The position numbers and the translations under genes were made by a program. This document shows, piece by piece, positions 8,928 to 17,959 of a DNA stretch of 64,000 nt. The DNA lies in assembly GCA_947179325.1 (NCBI GenBank), contig CAMXAU010000005.1, positions 62,001-126,000 of the forward strand, read 5' to 3'. Under the pieces are notes generated by a model that saw only the letters and a program-made list of their open reading frames with translations, ran no database searches and had not been told where the DNA came from. The DNA comes from an uncultured Bacteroidales bacterium. Its GTDB lineage: Bacteria; Bacteroidota; Bacteroidia; Bacteroidales; UBA932. The stretch's first letter is position 1; the number at the start of each line of letters is the position of its first letter.

Positions 8928-11900
8928 TCAATTCTTATTATAGACTATGCTACCTGCTGACCTGCCTGTAAAGACGGCATCATATCCGCTCCGGTCAAAT
9001 GAGTCAGGATCGGCACATACATATGCCAGTCCATCCTGGCGCAGATAATTGTTCTGTGCCACAGCTATATTCTCAGCGTCAGCATCAACGGCGACAATCT
9101 CCCTGCCAGGGGCAAGCAGCTTCAGCATAAGGTCAATCTGCCCAAGGCCGCATCCAAGGTGCAGAATCTTTGCATTACGCGGCAAAGCCCTGTCAAACTC
9201 AGCATAGGCATCCATCTTCCTCATCTCTATCCTTGTCTCCCATTCCGCACGAAGCCCCTTATAGAGCATGCTTCTCTGGACAGCCCACCTGAAATACGGG
9301 TTTTCCGGTGTCGAGTACTTTTCCTTCATCTTAGCGTACTCTGCCGCCACAATCATGCGCACACGCTTCGACATCGTCTGGTAATCAGCATCACCAGGCT
9401 CCATCCTTGCCAGGATGTTGACGGCCGATATACCCGGACCCATATTCAAGGCCCTGTGCTTAGGGAGAATGACATCATTTCCATACATTACAACAGGAAG
9501 AATCTCCAGGTCAAGCACCTTTGCCATATAGAATGCCCCTTTGTGGAAACGGTGGATCCGCCCGTCAATCTCCCTTGTTCCCTCAGGGAAGACAACAACG
9601 CTCCAGCCTTCTTTCACCCTCTCTGCAAATGTCTCAGTTATGGATTCATAACCGTCATCTGAATAATAGAAGCCCAGGAACTTCGCCACAGGCCAGAATA
9701 CAGGGACCTTCCGCACCCATTCCTTGGCCACGATAAGAAGCTTCGGGCTCAAGGCCATCACCCAGACAATGTCAAGGTAGGATGAATGGTTCGCCACAAT
9801 CACTGCCGGCCTGGTGAAATCCTCTCCATGGCGGTTCTCAAGGACAACCCTGGCGATAGGATTCAGATATATGACACAACGGCATCCCACATAGGCTACA
9901 TACCTTACAAATTTCTGCTTCCTTAGCCTCGCCAGCGGAAGCGGAAGTACAAGCAGTACAGCCATTATCGCGACAAGGCATGCCAGGATGAACTCCATCC
10001 AGAGCAGCATGGAAGACAATGCCCCGAAGAACGTATACGGGTGCCATCCCCTTGAAGCCGGCCTGAGCACGAACCGGTCAAACAGCAGCGGCTGCAGCGT
10101 AAATGCAATAAACACGACAGCGACCATTCCAAGAATTGATATGACACCTATGGAATGAAGCGCAGGATGCCCGGCAGCCACCATTGCACCCATTCCTGCG
10201 ACAATGGTGAAAGTAGAGAAGAAGATGGCGGTCTTATGGGACGACAGGACTTCTTTCCTTGAGGCATATCGCCCTACCAGGCCATCCATTATGAATATGC
10301 TGAAATCATCGCCTATGCCAAATATGAATGTCGATATGATGATGTTCACAATATTGAAATGCACACCCAATATCCCCATCATCCCTATAATTACAATCCA
10401 GCTCAGGAGCATCGGGAGAAAGCAGAGCACCGCAAGCTCAATCCTCCCGTATGAAAGCCACAGGACGAAGAAAACAAGGAAAGAGGATATATAGAGTATA
10501 AGATTGAAGTCATCAGAGATGGAAGACACAGTCATTCCTGCAAAGAAGCTGCGGTCAAAGACCACTGTCCCGGCAGGGTCGAAGCAGGCATAGACCTCAG
10601 CCTTGTCCTCCGGCAAAAGGCTGACCTGCGTTATCAGCATAGTAAGGGAATCCGTGTTTTCCATCCAGTTTTCAAGCAGAAAGACATCACTGTAGTCCGT
10701 CACGGCATATTCGCGCATGAGCATCTCCTCAAATCCGCGGAATGCCCCTTCCCTGAAACCGGCCTCAGACGCAGCCTTTTCAACAGCATTCAGGGCAGCC
10801 TCACGCCGGCCATTGGACCAGAAGTCATCCCAGCGGGCAATCCGCTCCTCCTGCTCTGCCCCAGGTACAATAAAATACCCGGCATCCTTATAGCCTTTTA
10901 TCTTTCCGGCCACGTAAAGGCTGTCCAATATATTCCCTGCCTTCACATATTCGCCCAGGGCATCATCCAGTCCATTCCCGACACTCACGAACATTATGTC
11001 CTCACTGTTCTCCCCCGACATTGACTCAAGACGCTCCTGGGCAGCCTTCAGATGCCTTGGCATATAATTGATGCTCATCATGTCTGCATTGAAGCCGACC
11101 TTGTCTGAAGTGAAGACACACACTATGGACAGCACCGCAATAGCCAGCACCACCCACCTGTTCTTCTCGTACGAATACCCGTTTATGCGCTCAATCCTCT
11201 TCATCAGAGGGGTTTCCCCCATGTCAGCCAGAGGAGCCAGGAAATGCGGAAGGAAGACAAGGCAGAAAACCGTAGTCCCGACAAGCGTCAGCGATGCGAA
11301 CAGCCCGAAGTCCTTCAGAAGCGCAGATGAGGTGAACATCAGCCCGACAAAGGCACCTATTGTAGTAAAGCTTCCGACAGTCAGCGGAAAGACCAGTTCG
11401 CCGATAAGCTGCTCAACAGACCGCACATGCATCTGGTGCGCAATCATATGTATCGAATAGCTCAGGGCAATCCCGAGGACGACAGCACCTGTCCCGACAG
11501 CGATGGCAGAGATGCCACCCTTGAAGATGCTGACCATGCACAGGGCGAAAAGCATCCCGTAAAGTACAGGCAATATGATAAGCGGTATGGAGCCGCGGCG
11601 CTTGAACGCCAGGAAGATAAACAATATTATCATCACAAGCGCGAAGCCGGATGTAAGGAATGTATCCTTCTTGATCTGCCTTGCATTATAGACCCCGACA
11701 GCAGGACCTGCAAAATATTCAGCCGAGACTTCCGGATAATCCAGGCATATCTTCCCAAGCTCTTTCTCCACTATGCTGACAAGCCTGTCATTGGCCCCTG
11801 TCTCCCCCATCCCATACTCTGGGGTGATGAAGCACAGGAGAGTATTCCCGTCCGGAGAAAAGACATGCCCGTCCACCAGCTGGTATCCTGACACCGGATT

Positions 11901-12479
11901 CAGCCCCTGCAGTTCGGACAGGGAGCGGGTGGCGATACCGAGCGGGTCCCTCATTATATAGTCTTTAAGGAATATCCCTGCCGGGGAAAGCAGGTCTTTC
12001 CTGTTCTCAGCCATCCTTTCCATAAGGGCGGAGGGCTGCAGGAGAGAGTCTATTGCGGCATAGTCCTTTCCGGTCAGCAGGACCGGCAGCATGTCATACA
12101 CAAAAGAGCTTGCTCCGGCCATGTCATCTGCGTCCACCCCGCAAATCATATCAGCTACAAGCCCGCATGCCTCCCCATCAGATGAAATCCGGCTGCAGAA
12201 TTCGTCCGCCGCCTCTATCATGATGCCTTCATCCTGTTCTTCAGCCTCCTGCCTCCAGGAAAACATGACAATGAACTTGTCGCTGACCTGGAGATTATCG
12301 AAGACCCGGATAACATTGCGCGAGTCCTCCGTATCCGGGAAGAAGCTGGTTATATTCTCGTTAAACTCAAGCCTCATGCAGCATAGCGCCATAGCCACGA
12401 CAGAAACTCCAAGCAGAATGTACAGCTGGAGAGTGTGTCTACGGAAATGCCTGTATAGCCTTATGAAAAACTCTGTCAT
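8928..12479 (-). CDS. MMPL/RND exporter - acyltransferase - methyltransferase fusion
   Basis: A 1183-residue inner-membrane fusion. Residues 1 to about 860 form a two-halved MMPL/RND exporter, each half with a periplasmic loop followed by a bundle of membrane helices. A PlsC-type lysophospholipid acyltransferase follows, with NHSSYLD near 896 and FPEGTR near 960 (the H-x4-D and binding motifs). The C-terminus begins a class I SAM methyltransferase with ILHLGCGLGQID near 1103 and the acidic VAVDADAENIA strand. The methyltransferase stops about 80 residues after motif I, so its C-terminal half is missing. Three-part fusions of this kind are known in Bacteroidota lipid clusters and probably export and acylate the product. 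ATGA overlap with the preceding GT2 gene. Confidence 0.9.
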   Translation of the reverse strand: MTEFFIRLYRHFRRHTLQLYILLGVSVVAMALCCMRLEFNENITSFFPDTEDSRNVIRVFDNLQVSDKFIVMFSWRQEAEEQDEGIMIEAADEFCSRISSDGEACGLVADMICGVDADDMAGASSFVYDMLPVLLTGKDYAAIDSLLQPSALMERMAENRKDLLSPAGIFLKDYIMRDPLGIATRSLSELQGLNPVSGYQLVDGHVFSPDGNTLLCFITPEYGMGETGANDRLVSIVEKELGKICLDYPEVSAEYFAGPAVGVYNARQIKKDTFLTSGFALVMIILFIFLAFKRRGSIPLIILPVLYGMLFALCMVSIFKGGISAIAVGTGAVVLGIALSYSIHMIAHQMHVRSVEQLIGELVFPLTVGSFTTIGAFVGLMFTSSALLKDFGLFASLTLVGTTVFCLVFLPHFLAPLADMGETPLMKRIERINGYSYEKNRWVVLAIAVLSIVCVFTSDKVGFNADMMSINYMPRHLKAAQERLESMSGENSEDIMFVSVGNGLDDALGEYVKAGNILDSLYVAGKIKGYKDAGYFIVPGAEQEERIARWDDFWSNGRREAALNAVEKAASEAGFREGAFRGFEEMLMREYAVTDYSDVFLLENWMENTDSLTMLITQVSLLPEDKAEVYACFDPAGTVVFDRSFFAGMTVSSISDDFNLILYISSFLVFFVLWLSYGRIELAVLCFLPMLLSWIVIIGMMGILGVHFNIVNIIISTFIFGIGDDFSIFIMDGLVGRYASRKEVLSSHKTAIFFSTFTIVAGMGAMVAAGHPALHSIGVISILGMVAVVFIAFTLQPLLFDRFVLRPASRGWHPYTFFGALSSMLLWMEFILACLVAIMAVLLVLPLPLARLRKQKFVRYVAYVGCRCVIYLNPIARVVLENRHGEDFTRPAVIVANHSSYLDIVWVMALSPKLLIVAKEWVRKVPVFWPVAKFLGFYYSDDGYESITETFAERVKEGWSVVVFPEGTREIDGRIHRFHKGAFYMAKVLDLEILPVVMYGNDVILPKHRALNMGPGISAVNILARMEPGDADYQTMSKRVRMIVAAEYAKMKEKYSTPENPYFRWAVQRSMLYKGLRAEWETRIEMRKMDAYAEFDRALPRNAKILHLGCGLGQIDLMLKLLAPGREIVAVDADAENIAVAQNNYLRQDGLAYVCADPDSFDRSGYDAVFTGRSAGSIVYNKN

Positions 12480-13717
12480 CGTCTTCTAAAAATAGTCATG
12501 AGGCAGATACATATTGCAGCGCACAGTGAGCTTCCCGCTGCTGCAAAAACGAATCCCCCCAATGTGTATTCAGCAAGCATCCCTGCCATTCCGGACAATG
12601 TCACCCCGTCAATCCCGAGGCTGCAGGTGCGTCCAAGCAGGGTGCAGCCAGTCCAATAGCTCCCATACATGATGAATGGTATCGCCGGCGGGATGCTTAT
12701 GGCAGAGAACACCCCTGCGACAAGCTTGTTCAGCCCGAGCAGATGGGCGAGGAAGACCGCCAGCACAAACTGATAGCCATAGTAAGGCATAAGCCCCACA
12801 AAAGTCCCCAGCCATATGGAAAGCACAATCCTCGCATTGCTGTCCTGTACATGCAGGATGTTCTTGTCAATAAATTCACGTATGTTCTTCCATGTACATT
12901 TCCGCAATATGTCCCTCGGCCAGATCCACAGCAGGCATACGATGACAAGCACTGTATTCAATAAGCTTATACGCGTAAAGTCACGCAGCGGCCTGAAATG
13001 CGACACACGCTTTTCCTGGGGCGGATAATATACCCTGACCGGAATGTTCCTGACCTTTACACCAGACCACGAGGCAAAGACAATAGCCTCAAGCTCAAAC
13101 TCATATAATGAAGTATAATACCATCTGGAATAATCCGCGCGGCCGATAGGATAGAGACGGAAACCACATTGTGTGTCATCAAGATGCACACCTGTTTCAA
13201 GACGGAACCAGAAATTGGAGAAGCGGTTTGCAAATGTATTGCGCCCGGGCATATTCTCGCTTTGCAGGTTACGCGAACCGACAAGCAATGTCCCTGGCTC
13301 CTCCATGATTGCCTCCACAAAGGCAGGGATATCCTGTGGGAAATGCTGCCCGTCAGCATCTATGGTGACTGCATATCTATAGCCAGCCTTCTGCACAAGC
13401 ATCAGGGCATTCTTCAGCGCAACACCCTTCCCCATATTGCGAGGATGATTCAGGACTGTTTTCTTTGCCAGGACTGCCTTCCCGTCTGCCCCGGGCAGGA
13501 ACGCCTGCTCCAGGGAGATCTCACGGAAACCGAAAGTCGCCAGGATTGCAGAGGTTGCATCCGTGCATCCGTCATTGACGACAAGGATGTCCTCACTGTA
13601 TTTGACAAGCGAGGATAGCACTTCACCGATTGTCCCGGCATTGTTATATGTCGGGACAATCACAATGCCTCCCAGTTCCAGAAGATGCTCCTTGCAGTCT
13701 CTCGGCCCGATCAGCAT
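12476..13717 (-). CDS. glycosyltransferase family 2 fused to DUF2062
   Basis: A 413-residue membrane-associated protein. The N-terminal 230 residues are a GT-A glycosyltransferase of the dolichyl-phosphate-mannose-synthase type, with IVPTYNNAGTI, VVNDGCTDAT, the metal site DADGQH near residue 117, and GMGVALKNAL-like acceptor motifs (here MGKGVALKNAL). The C-terminal part (about 290-400) is DUF2062, with two or three membrane helices including GTFVGLMPYYGYQF. In this context it may attach a sugar to the lipid product or its carrier; that is inference. The start overlaps the dehydratase stop by seven bases, and its own stop shares ATGA with the exporter start, which indicates translational coupling. 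Confidence 0.88.
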   Translation of the reverse strand: MLIGPRDCKEHLLELGGIVIVPTYNNAGTIGEVLSSLVKYSEDILVVNDGCTDATSAILATFGFREISLEQAFLPGADGKAVLAKKTVLNHPRNMGKGVALKNALMLVQKAGYRYAVTIDADGQHFPQDIPAFVEAIMEEPGTLLVGSRNLQSENMPGRNTFANRFSNFWFRLETGVHLDDTQCGFRLYPIGRADYSRWYYTSLYEFELEAIVFASWSGVKVRNIPVRVYYPPQEKRVSHFRPLRDFTRISLLNTVLVIVCLLWIWPRDILRKCTWKNIREFIDKNILHVQDSNARIVLSIWLGTFVGLMPYYGYQFVLAVFLAHLLGLNKLVAGVFSAISIPPAIPFIMYGSYWTGCTLLGRTCSLGIDGVTLSGMAGMLAEYTLGGFVFAAAGSSLCAAICICLMTIFRRR

Positions 13718-14073
13718 ATTGCAGCAAACTTTATCTTCAGATATGGCTCACCAGCGGCAGTCGAGCCTGACGCAGCAGCCGTGACCTTTCCATCCGAAAA
13801 GCTGTAGTCTATGTCAAGATGAAGTTCCTGTTCCTGCACAGGGTCGACTGTCTTCAGATATTTGCAGGAACTCACTTCGTTTATAAAGACTTCCTTGCCG
13901 ATGACTTCCGACATTATCTCACCAAGCATCTGCACTGAGCACACACCCGGAAGAATAGGCTGCCCTGGAAAATGTCCCTTGAATATATCCGAACCCGGGT
14001 CAAGGACTGCATCCGCAGAGACCTTGCCTCCTTTATCTTCCACTCTTTCAATCCGATAAACTTTAGAAGCCAT
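13711..14073 (-). CDS. hotdog-fold 3-hydroxyacyl-ACP dehydratase-like protein
   Basis: A 120-residue hotdog protein of the FabZ/FabA type, proposed to dehydrate 3-hydroxyacyl-ACP intermediates so that conjugated double bonds accumulate. The catalytic histidine is in FKGHFPGQPILPGV near residue 34. The residue equivalent to the FabZ catalytic Glu (PGV-x3-E) is Gln here (PGVCSVQ). As far as I recall, this substitution is shared by the related Bacteroidales cluster proteins, so it may mark the subfamily rather than a dead enzyme. It sits between LolA and GT2, which fits lipid or polyketide assembly. A 105-base gap separates it from the LolA gene. Confidence 0.8.
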   Translation of the reverse strand: MASKVYRIERVEDKGGKVSADAVLDPGSDIFKGHFPGQPILPGVCSVQMLGEIMSEVIGKEVFINEVSSCKYLKTVDPVQEQELHLDIDYSFSDGKVTAAASGSTAAGEPYLKIKFAAIC

Positions 14074-14178
14074 ATTACAACAACTGTTTATATTCCACTA
14101 TAATTAAAATCAGGCACCCCGCAAGTCCATTCCATAGCCCCGGTGCCACAAGCCATATCAAGGCATGCAGAACTCAGT

Positions 14179-14766
14179 CTATTCCGTACATATCACCTTG
14201 TCCGTAAAACGGAATTCCGTGTAGTCCTCACCGTTCTTCATCCGAAAGGACTCAAGCGACATGTCGGAAGCCCTGAGCACCGCTTCAACAGTACCTGACA
14301 GCCCTCCCTGCCTCATCTCGAACACAAGCATATACTGCCCAGGCCTTTCAAATGCCTTCGCTTCCGGCAGGCGGCCTTTTCCCGTGCTGTTTCCAGAGAA
14401 CATTGAGAAGATCCTCCTGTACTGCCTGCTTGAAGCAAGATTCACATCGGACTCCTTTCCTTCCGAGACAATCTTCATCTTGTCACCGTCAATGCTGATC
14501 GAAGACTTCTCCGGAGACAGGTACTCTATGAGAATCCTGTCCGGTGCGGCAAAGCTGAAATGTCCGGTTGAGACTGACTTCGCATCCAGAACATCTACAT
14601 ATTTCTCCTCTGTGAATGAACAGTCAATCGAGACGACCCTTGAATTTGCATCATTGAATGCACTGACAATGCCGGACGCATCAGGAACCACGTTCCACAC
14701 GTCCTGCGCCCCTGCAATACAGACAAAGGCGAATGCGGCAAATATGACAGCAAGCATACGTTTCAT
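14179..14766 (-). CDS. LolA-like outer-membrane lipid/lipoprotein carrier
   Basis: A 195-residue periplasmic protein with a signal peptide (MKRMLAVIFAAFAFVCIAGA) and a LolA-type beta-barrel-half fold. Typical segments are VSIDCSFTEEKYVDVL, SVSTGHFSFAAPDRILIEYL and RQYRRIFSMFSGN. LolA-like proteins in aryl polyene-type clusters are thought to carry the lipid product across the periplasm after MMPL export; the housekeeping LolA of this genome is more likely the copy next to ftsK at 43460-44095. The start at 14766 is chosen over an in-frame ATG four codons upstream because it begins the signal peptide. A TAAATTTG promoter element lies 53 bases upstream, so this gene may also head its own transcript. 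Confidence 0.8.
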   Translation of the reverse strand: MKRMLAVIFAAFAFVCIAGAQDVWNVVPDASGIVSAFNDANSRVVSIDCSFTEEKYVDVLDAKSVSTGHFSFAAPDRILIEYLSPEKSSISIDGDKMKIVSEGKESDVNLASSRQYRRIFSMFSGNSTGKGRLPEAKAFERPGQYMLVFEMRQGGLSGTVEAVLRASDMSLESFRMKNGEDYTEFRFTDKVICTE

Positions 14767-14818
14767 AACATCCGTCAATTTGGAAATAACCTCCCCTCAC
14801 CCAGACCCGCAAAGATTG

Positions 14819-14826
14819 CAAATTTA
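14819..14826 (-). promoter_or_regulatory. candidate internal promoter, -7 element TAAATTTG
   Basis: Minus-strand TAAATTTG in the 148-base gap between the deacetylase stop and the LolA start, inside an inverted repeat (GCAAA...TTTGC, 14818-14836). It could start a second transcript for the LolA-to-ligase half of the cluster. No -33 box is evident. Confidence 0.35.
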
Positions 14827-14914
14827 ATAATTTTGCATGAAACACATTGGAAGCTGCTGCTAATTTATCCTTTTTTCGACAAGAAGCACCCGGCTGACCT
14901 GGAGGATGCAGATA

Positions 14915-15628
14915 TCAGATCAGGTCCCTGTCCCTGAGAGCCGTGATGAGGGCCTGCAGAAGTGCAGGGGAATGCCTGAGACGGTCATGCAGCAGGATTA
15001 CAGAGCCAGGACGTACCTTTGACATAATCCTTGCCACACAGCCGGATATCGCCACTGCGGCATCAGGTTCTGAAAGGCTGTCCTTCACCATTGCCGTATC
15101 CATGCTTCTGACATCCCATCCTATCACCTTATGGCCGGTATGTTTTACAACCCTGGCGATATCTGGATTTGTAACGCCGAAAGGAGGACGGAAAATATGC
15201 TCACAAAGCCTCCCGGCATCAAGTGCAGAATCGATCACGGAATCGCATGCCCTTATCTCGTCCTCGATGCAAGGCCTGCCGGAAAGCGGGAAAAGCACGG
15301 AATGGGTATATGTATGGTTTCCGGCATGATGCCCCTCTGAGACCATCCTGCGGATAAGCCCTGGATATTTTTCCGCTTTCTCGCCAATGACAAAGAAATA
15401 TGCAGCCACACCATTCTCGGCAAGTATATCAAGGACCAGAGGAGTCGCCACAGGATCCGGACCGTCATCAAATGTCAATGTGACCTTGTCATGTGAAATA
15501 TTCCGGCAGACTGCCTTTACCCACACCCCGGATCCGATCTTCGCACAGGACCAGACAAGGAATGCGAGCAGCAGGACTGCAGCCAACGGCAATATGTAGA
15601 CGACAATCAGTTCCAATCCAGACATCAA
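14915..15628 (-). CDS. polysaccharide deacetylase (NodB/CE4 family)
   Basis: A 237-residue protein with an N-terminal membrane segment and one NodB homology domain. Motif 1 is TFDDGP near residue 53, motif 2 NHTYTH (the HxxxH metal ligands), motif 3 RPPFG, and motif 5 ILLHD, so the metal site looks intact. It should remove an acyl group, usually acetyl from an amino sugar, at the outer face of the membrane. Its place inside a lipid-synthesis cluster, together with a GT2, suggests the product or its carrier is glycosylated and then trimmed; that is inference. The start overlaps the stop of the preceding gene as ATGA. Confidence 0.88.
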   Translation of the reverse strand: MMSGLELIVVYILPLAAVLLLAFLVWSCAKIGSGVWVKAVCRNISHDKVTLTFDDGPDPVATPLVLDILAENGVAAYFFVIGEKAEKYPGLIRRMVSEGHHAGNHTYTHSVLFPLSGRPCIEDEIRACDSVIDSALDAGRLCEHIFRPPFGVTNPDIARVVKHTGHKVIGWDVRSMDTAMVKDSLSEPDAAVAISGCVARIMSKVRPGSVILLHDRLRHSPALLQALITALRDRDLI

Positions 15629-16371
15629 TGACTATAAGATTTCAGTGAATATGCAGACAGGACAATATCAGCCATCGGCAGAGACAGCCGTATATTCTCC
15701 TCCTTCCCGTCAAGGATACTGCAAACCGCATCATACATCCTGACAGCCCAGTCCATCGAATCATAGACACGCCCGGCATCGGTACATCCATTGACCCGGA
15801 CATCCGTCAAGGCTACACTCCTGTCCCCGCACGGAGAATCAGACAGCAGGAAAGAGACAGCCCCCTCAACGGCACCATTCCATTTCCCGAGGCGTCTCAA
15901 TATGTCCTCAGAAACAGGTATCACCTCGTCAAACGCCTCGACAAGCACATTATGCCTTCCTTCAGAAACCAGCATCAGGGCATCAAGCAGAGCTGAGGAA
16001 AAACTGCTGCCACGGTTTACGTATGTCATGTTATATGACTTTATTCCGTTCAGAAGCGCAGTCTGCGCACCGACAGTGTTGAATACAGACTGGATAAACG
16101 CAGTCGGATTAAGCATGTCTTCATCCCTGTCCAGCAGGTCGGACATGAATTTCTCAGAATCCGCCAGGCAGCCAAGCGCAGTGGCTGTCACAATGGCATC
16201 CGGATGCATGCACACCGGTTCGAGGCACTGCAAAGCACTGGCCACACCAATCTTCACAATCCTGCTCATCCGCCTGCGGAGATTGGCATCCCTGATTACG
16301 GCTTTATAGTCAGGCTCCTCCCCCCTTGAAGGCAGAATTGCATTTACCGAGTTTATATAGATTGTCTTCAT
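15625..16371 (-). CDS. ketosynthase-like chain-length factor (N-terminal KS half)
   Basis: A 248-residue protein with the N-terminal half of a beta-ketoacyl synthase. It resembles the chain-length-factor-like partner of aryl polyene ketosynthases. Where active ketosynthases have the nucleophilic Cys (TACSSA), this protein has Gly (NRGSSF), and there is no C-terminal half with the two histidines, so it cannot condense on its own and probably pairs with a full ketosynthase. The start at 16371 is chosen because MKTIYINSVNAILPSRG matches the usual KS first strand and leaves 16 bases after the preceding stop; the ATG at 16419 would overlap that gene. Confidence 0.75.
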   Translation of the reverse strand: MKTIYINSVNAILPSRGEEPDYKAVIRDANLRRRMSRIVKIGVASALQCLEPVCMHPDAIVTATALGCLADSEKFMSDLLDRDEDMLNPTAFIQSVFNTVGAQTALLNGIKSYNMTYVNRGSSFSSALLDALMLVSEGRHNVLVEAFDEVIPVSEDILRRLGKWNGAVEGAVSFLLSDSPCGDRSVALTDVRVNGCTDAGRVYDSMDWAVRMYDAVCSILDGKEENIRLSLPMADIVLSAYSLKSYSH

Positions 16372-16387
16372 AGCATCAAAACCAGTT

Positions 16388-17605
16388 TTATACAGCAGAA
16401 AAGACAAGACTGGAATCATTGCCGCCGAAGCCGAAGCTATTGGACAATATATTCCTGATTTGCAAGCCTTCCCGATACTTTACCAGAGGTGCTATACCGA
16501 TCCCTGGATCCACCGAGTAAAACCCGGGGCTTGGCCACAGTTCCCCACCACGGATACTGAGGGCGCAGAATACAGCCTCTATTCCCTCCGAAGCGGCAAG
16601 CGTGTGCCCGATATATCCCTTGAAAGAGCCAAAAGGAGGCACATCATCTCCGAAAATCCTCCTGATTGCCATTCCCTCTGACAAGTCATTGCCAGGCGTC
16701 GCTGTACCATGGGCATTTATATAGTCAACTTCATCTTTTCCAACTCCAGCCACACGCATCGCCTCTGTCATCGCCGCAAATGCGCCATCCCCGTCAGCGG
16801 AACTTGCCGTCTGATGGAACGCCTCGTTGACATTCGCCCAGCCGGATACGGCACAATATGGCTCCACCCCCCTTCCTGAAGCAGACCTTTCACTCTCCAG
16901 CACAAGGAATCCAGCCCCTTCGCCAAGGTTCAACCCGTCACGTGAAGCATCAAACGGCCGGCAAGGGGACGAAGACAATATCCTCAGTGAATTGAATCCG
17001 TTCATTGTAAAACGGCTCAGCGCATCGCTCCCGCCTACGACAGCGACATCAATAAGCCCGGCCCTTATCATCCTCGCGCCAAGCATGATGGCATTTCCGG
17101 CAGAAGAGCAGGCTGTACTGATTGTCGTGGCAAAACCGTCCAGCCCGAGATATTCTGCAACAAAGGCCGTAGAGGCCCCGCAATCATGGCTCTCCATCAC
17201 ACGGACATCCCCGGCAGAATGGTCAACACGGTATTCCTCATAGAATTCGCCGCTTATATCCATCCCTCCCACAGACGTCCCGAGAATCAGGCCAATCCTT
17301 CCCGGAGGAACACCGGATGCACCGTTTCGGCCCAGCCCGGCATCCGCCATGGCCTCCGCTGAAGCCAATGCCGCCATCAAGGCTGTCCTTGTCATGACAC
17401 GCCCCTCATCAAGCCCGAGATATCCGAGGAGTTCCCGGCCTGTAGCCAGGACTTCACCCACAGGCAGCTGAAGCTTTGTCCTCACCATTGATGGCCGCTC
17501 GGAAATCCCGCTGACGCCCATACGGAGAGCATTGAGGTTATCCTTTACAGATAGCCCCAATGCAGAGACAGCTCCAAGACCAGTGACAAGAACCCTGTCC
17601 ATCAC
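16388..17605 (-). CDS. beta-ketoacyl-ACP synthase (KAS II-like)
   Basis: A 405-residue thiolase-fold condensing enzyme, full length for FabF-type synthases. It carries the nucleophile in STACSSAGN near residue 163 and both histidines, in NAHGTATPGND near 296 and GYIGHTLAASEG near 331. It should extend ACP-bound chains with malonyl-ACP units in the cytoplasm. It begins two bases after the preceding ACP gene, and the chain-length-factor gene follows, so ACP, KS and CLF form a compact elongation unit. The presence of all catalytic residues marks it as the main elongating synthase of the cluster. Confidence 0.9.
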   Translation of the reverse strand: MMDRVLVTGLGAVSALGLSVKDNLNALRMGVSGISERPSMVRTKLQLPVGEVLATGRELLGYLGLDEGRVMTRTALMAALASAEAMADAGLGRNGASGVPPGRIGLILGTSVGGMDISGEFYEEYRVDHSAGDVRVMESHDCGASTAFVAEYLGLDGFATTISTACSSAGNAIMLGARMIRAGLIDVAVVGGSDALSRFTMNGFNSLRILSSSPCRPFDASRDGLNLGEGAGFLVLESERSASGRGVEPYCAVSGWANVNEAFHQTASSADGDGAFAAMTEAMRVAGVGKDEVDYINAHGTATPGNDLSEGMAIRRIFGDDVPPFGSFKGYIGHTLAASEGIEAVFCALSIRGGELWPSPGFYSVDPGIGIAPLVKYREGLQIRNILSNSFGFGGNDSSLVFSAV

Positions 17606-17607
17606 GG

Positions 17608-17868
17608 CTACTGCCTATGTGCTGTGATATAGTCCGCTATGGTCTTCACGCTCTTGAAGACTTCCTTACCCTCACCTGGGGCGACCTTTATCCCGTAATC
17701 CCTTTCAAGAATCAGTATAAGTTCAAGGGCATCGATTGAGTCCAGGCCAAGTCCAGCATCCCCGAAAAGAGGTGCATCCGCATCTATCTCCTCAGGAGCA
17801 AGGTCTTCAAGGTTAAGGGCCTCGATTATCTGTTTCTTAAGGTTTTCAATCAGTTCTTCCATAATCAT
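17608..17868 (-). CDS. acyl carrier protein
   Basis: An 86-residue acidic helical ACP. The phosphopantetheine site is Ser in GLDSIDALEL near residue 40. It should carry the growing chain between the ketosynthase, dehydratase and acyltransferase of this cluster. It is the second of two ACP genes in the cluster and is followed directly (two bases) by the ketosynthase gene. A TAAATTTG element 84 bases upstream, overlapping the end of the previous gene, could give it a separate promoter. Confidence 0.92.
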   Translation of the reverse strand: MIMEELIENLKKQIIEALNLEDLAPEEIDADAPLFGDAGLGLDSIDALELILILERDYGIKVAPGEGKEVFKSVKTIADYITAHRQ

Positions 17869-17951
17869 ATATTACTTTATCATTATTCTATGTATCGTAC
17901 ACACAATCCTGCAGAATCCGCATAACTCATGCAGACTTCAGCGCATCCCTG

Positions 17952-17959
17952 CAAATTTA
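17952..17959 (-). promoter_or_regulatory. candidate internal promoter, -7 element TAAATTTG
   Basis: Minus-strand TAAATTTG that overlaps the stop codon of the long ketosynthase gene and precedes the ACP gene. It matches TAnnTTTG fully but lacks a visible -33 box. If used, it would split the cluster after its fourth gene. Confidence 0.35.

Noticed and set aside
14113..14147. Hairpin GGCACC...GGTGCC between the LolA and dehydratase genes
   Set aside because: Only a six-base stem with a 23-base loop; too weak to call a terminator.
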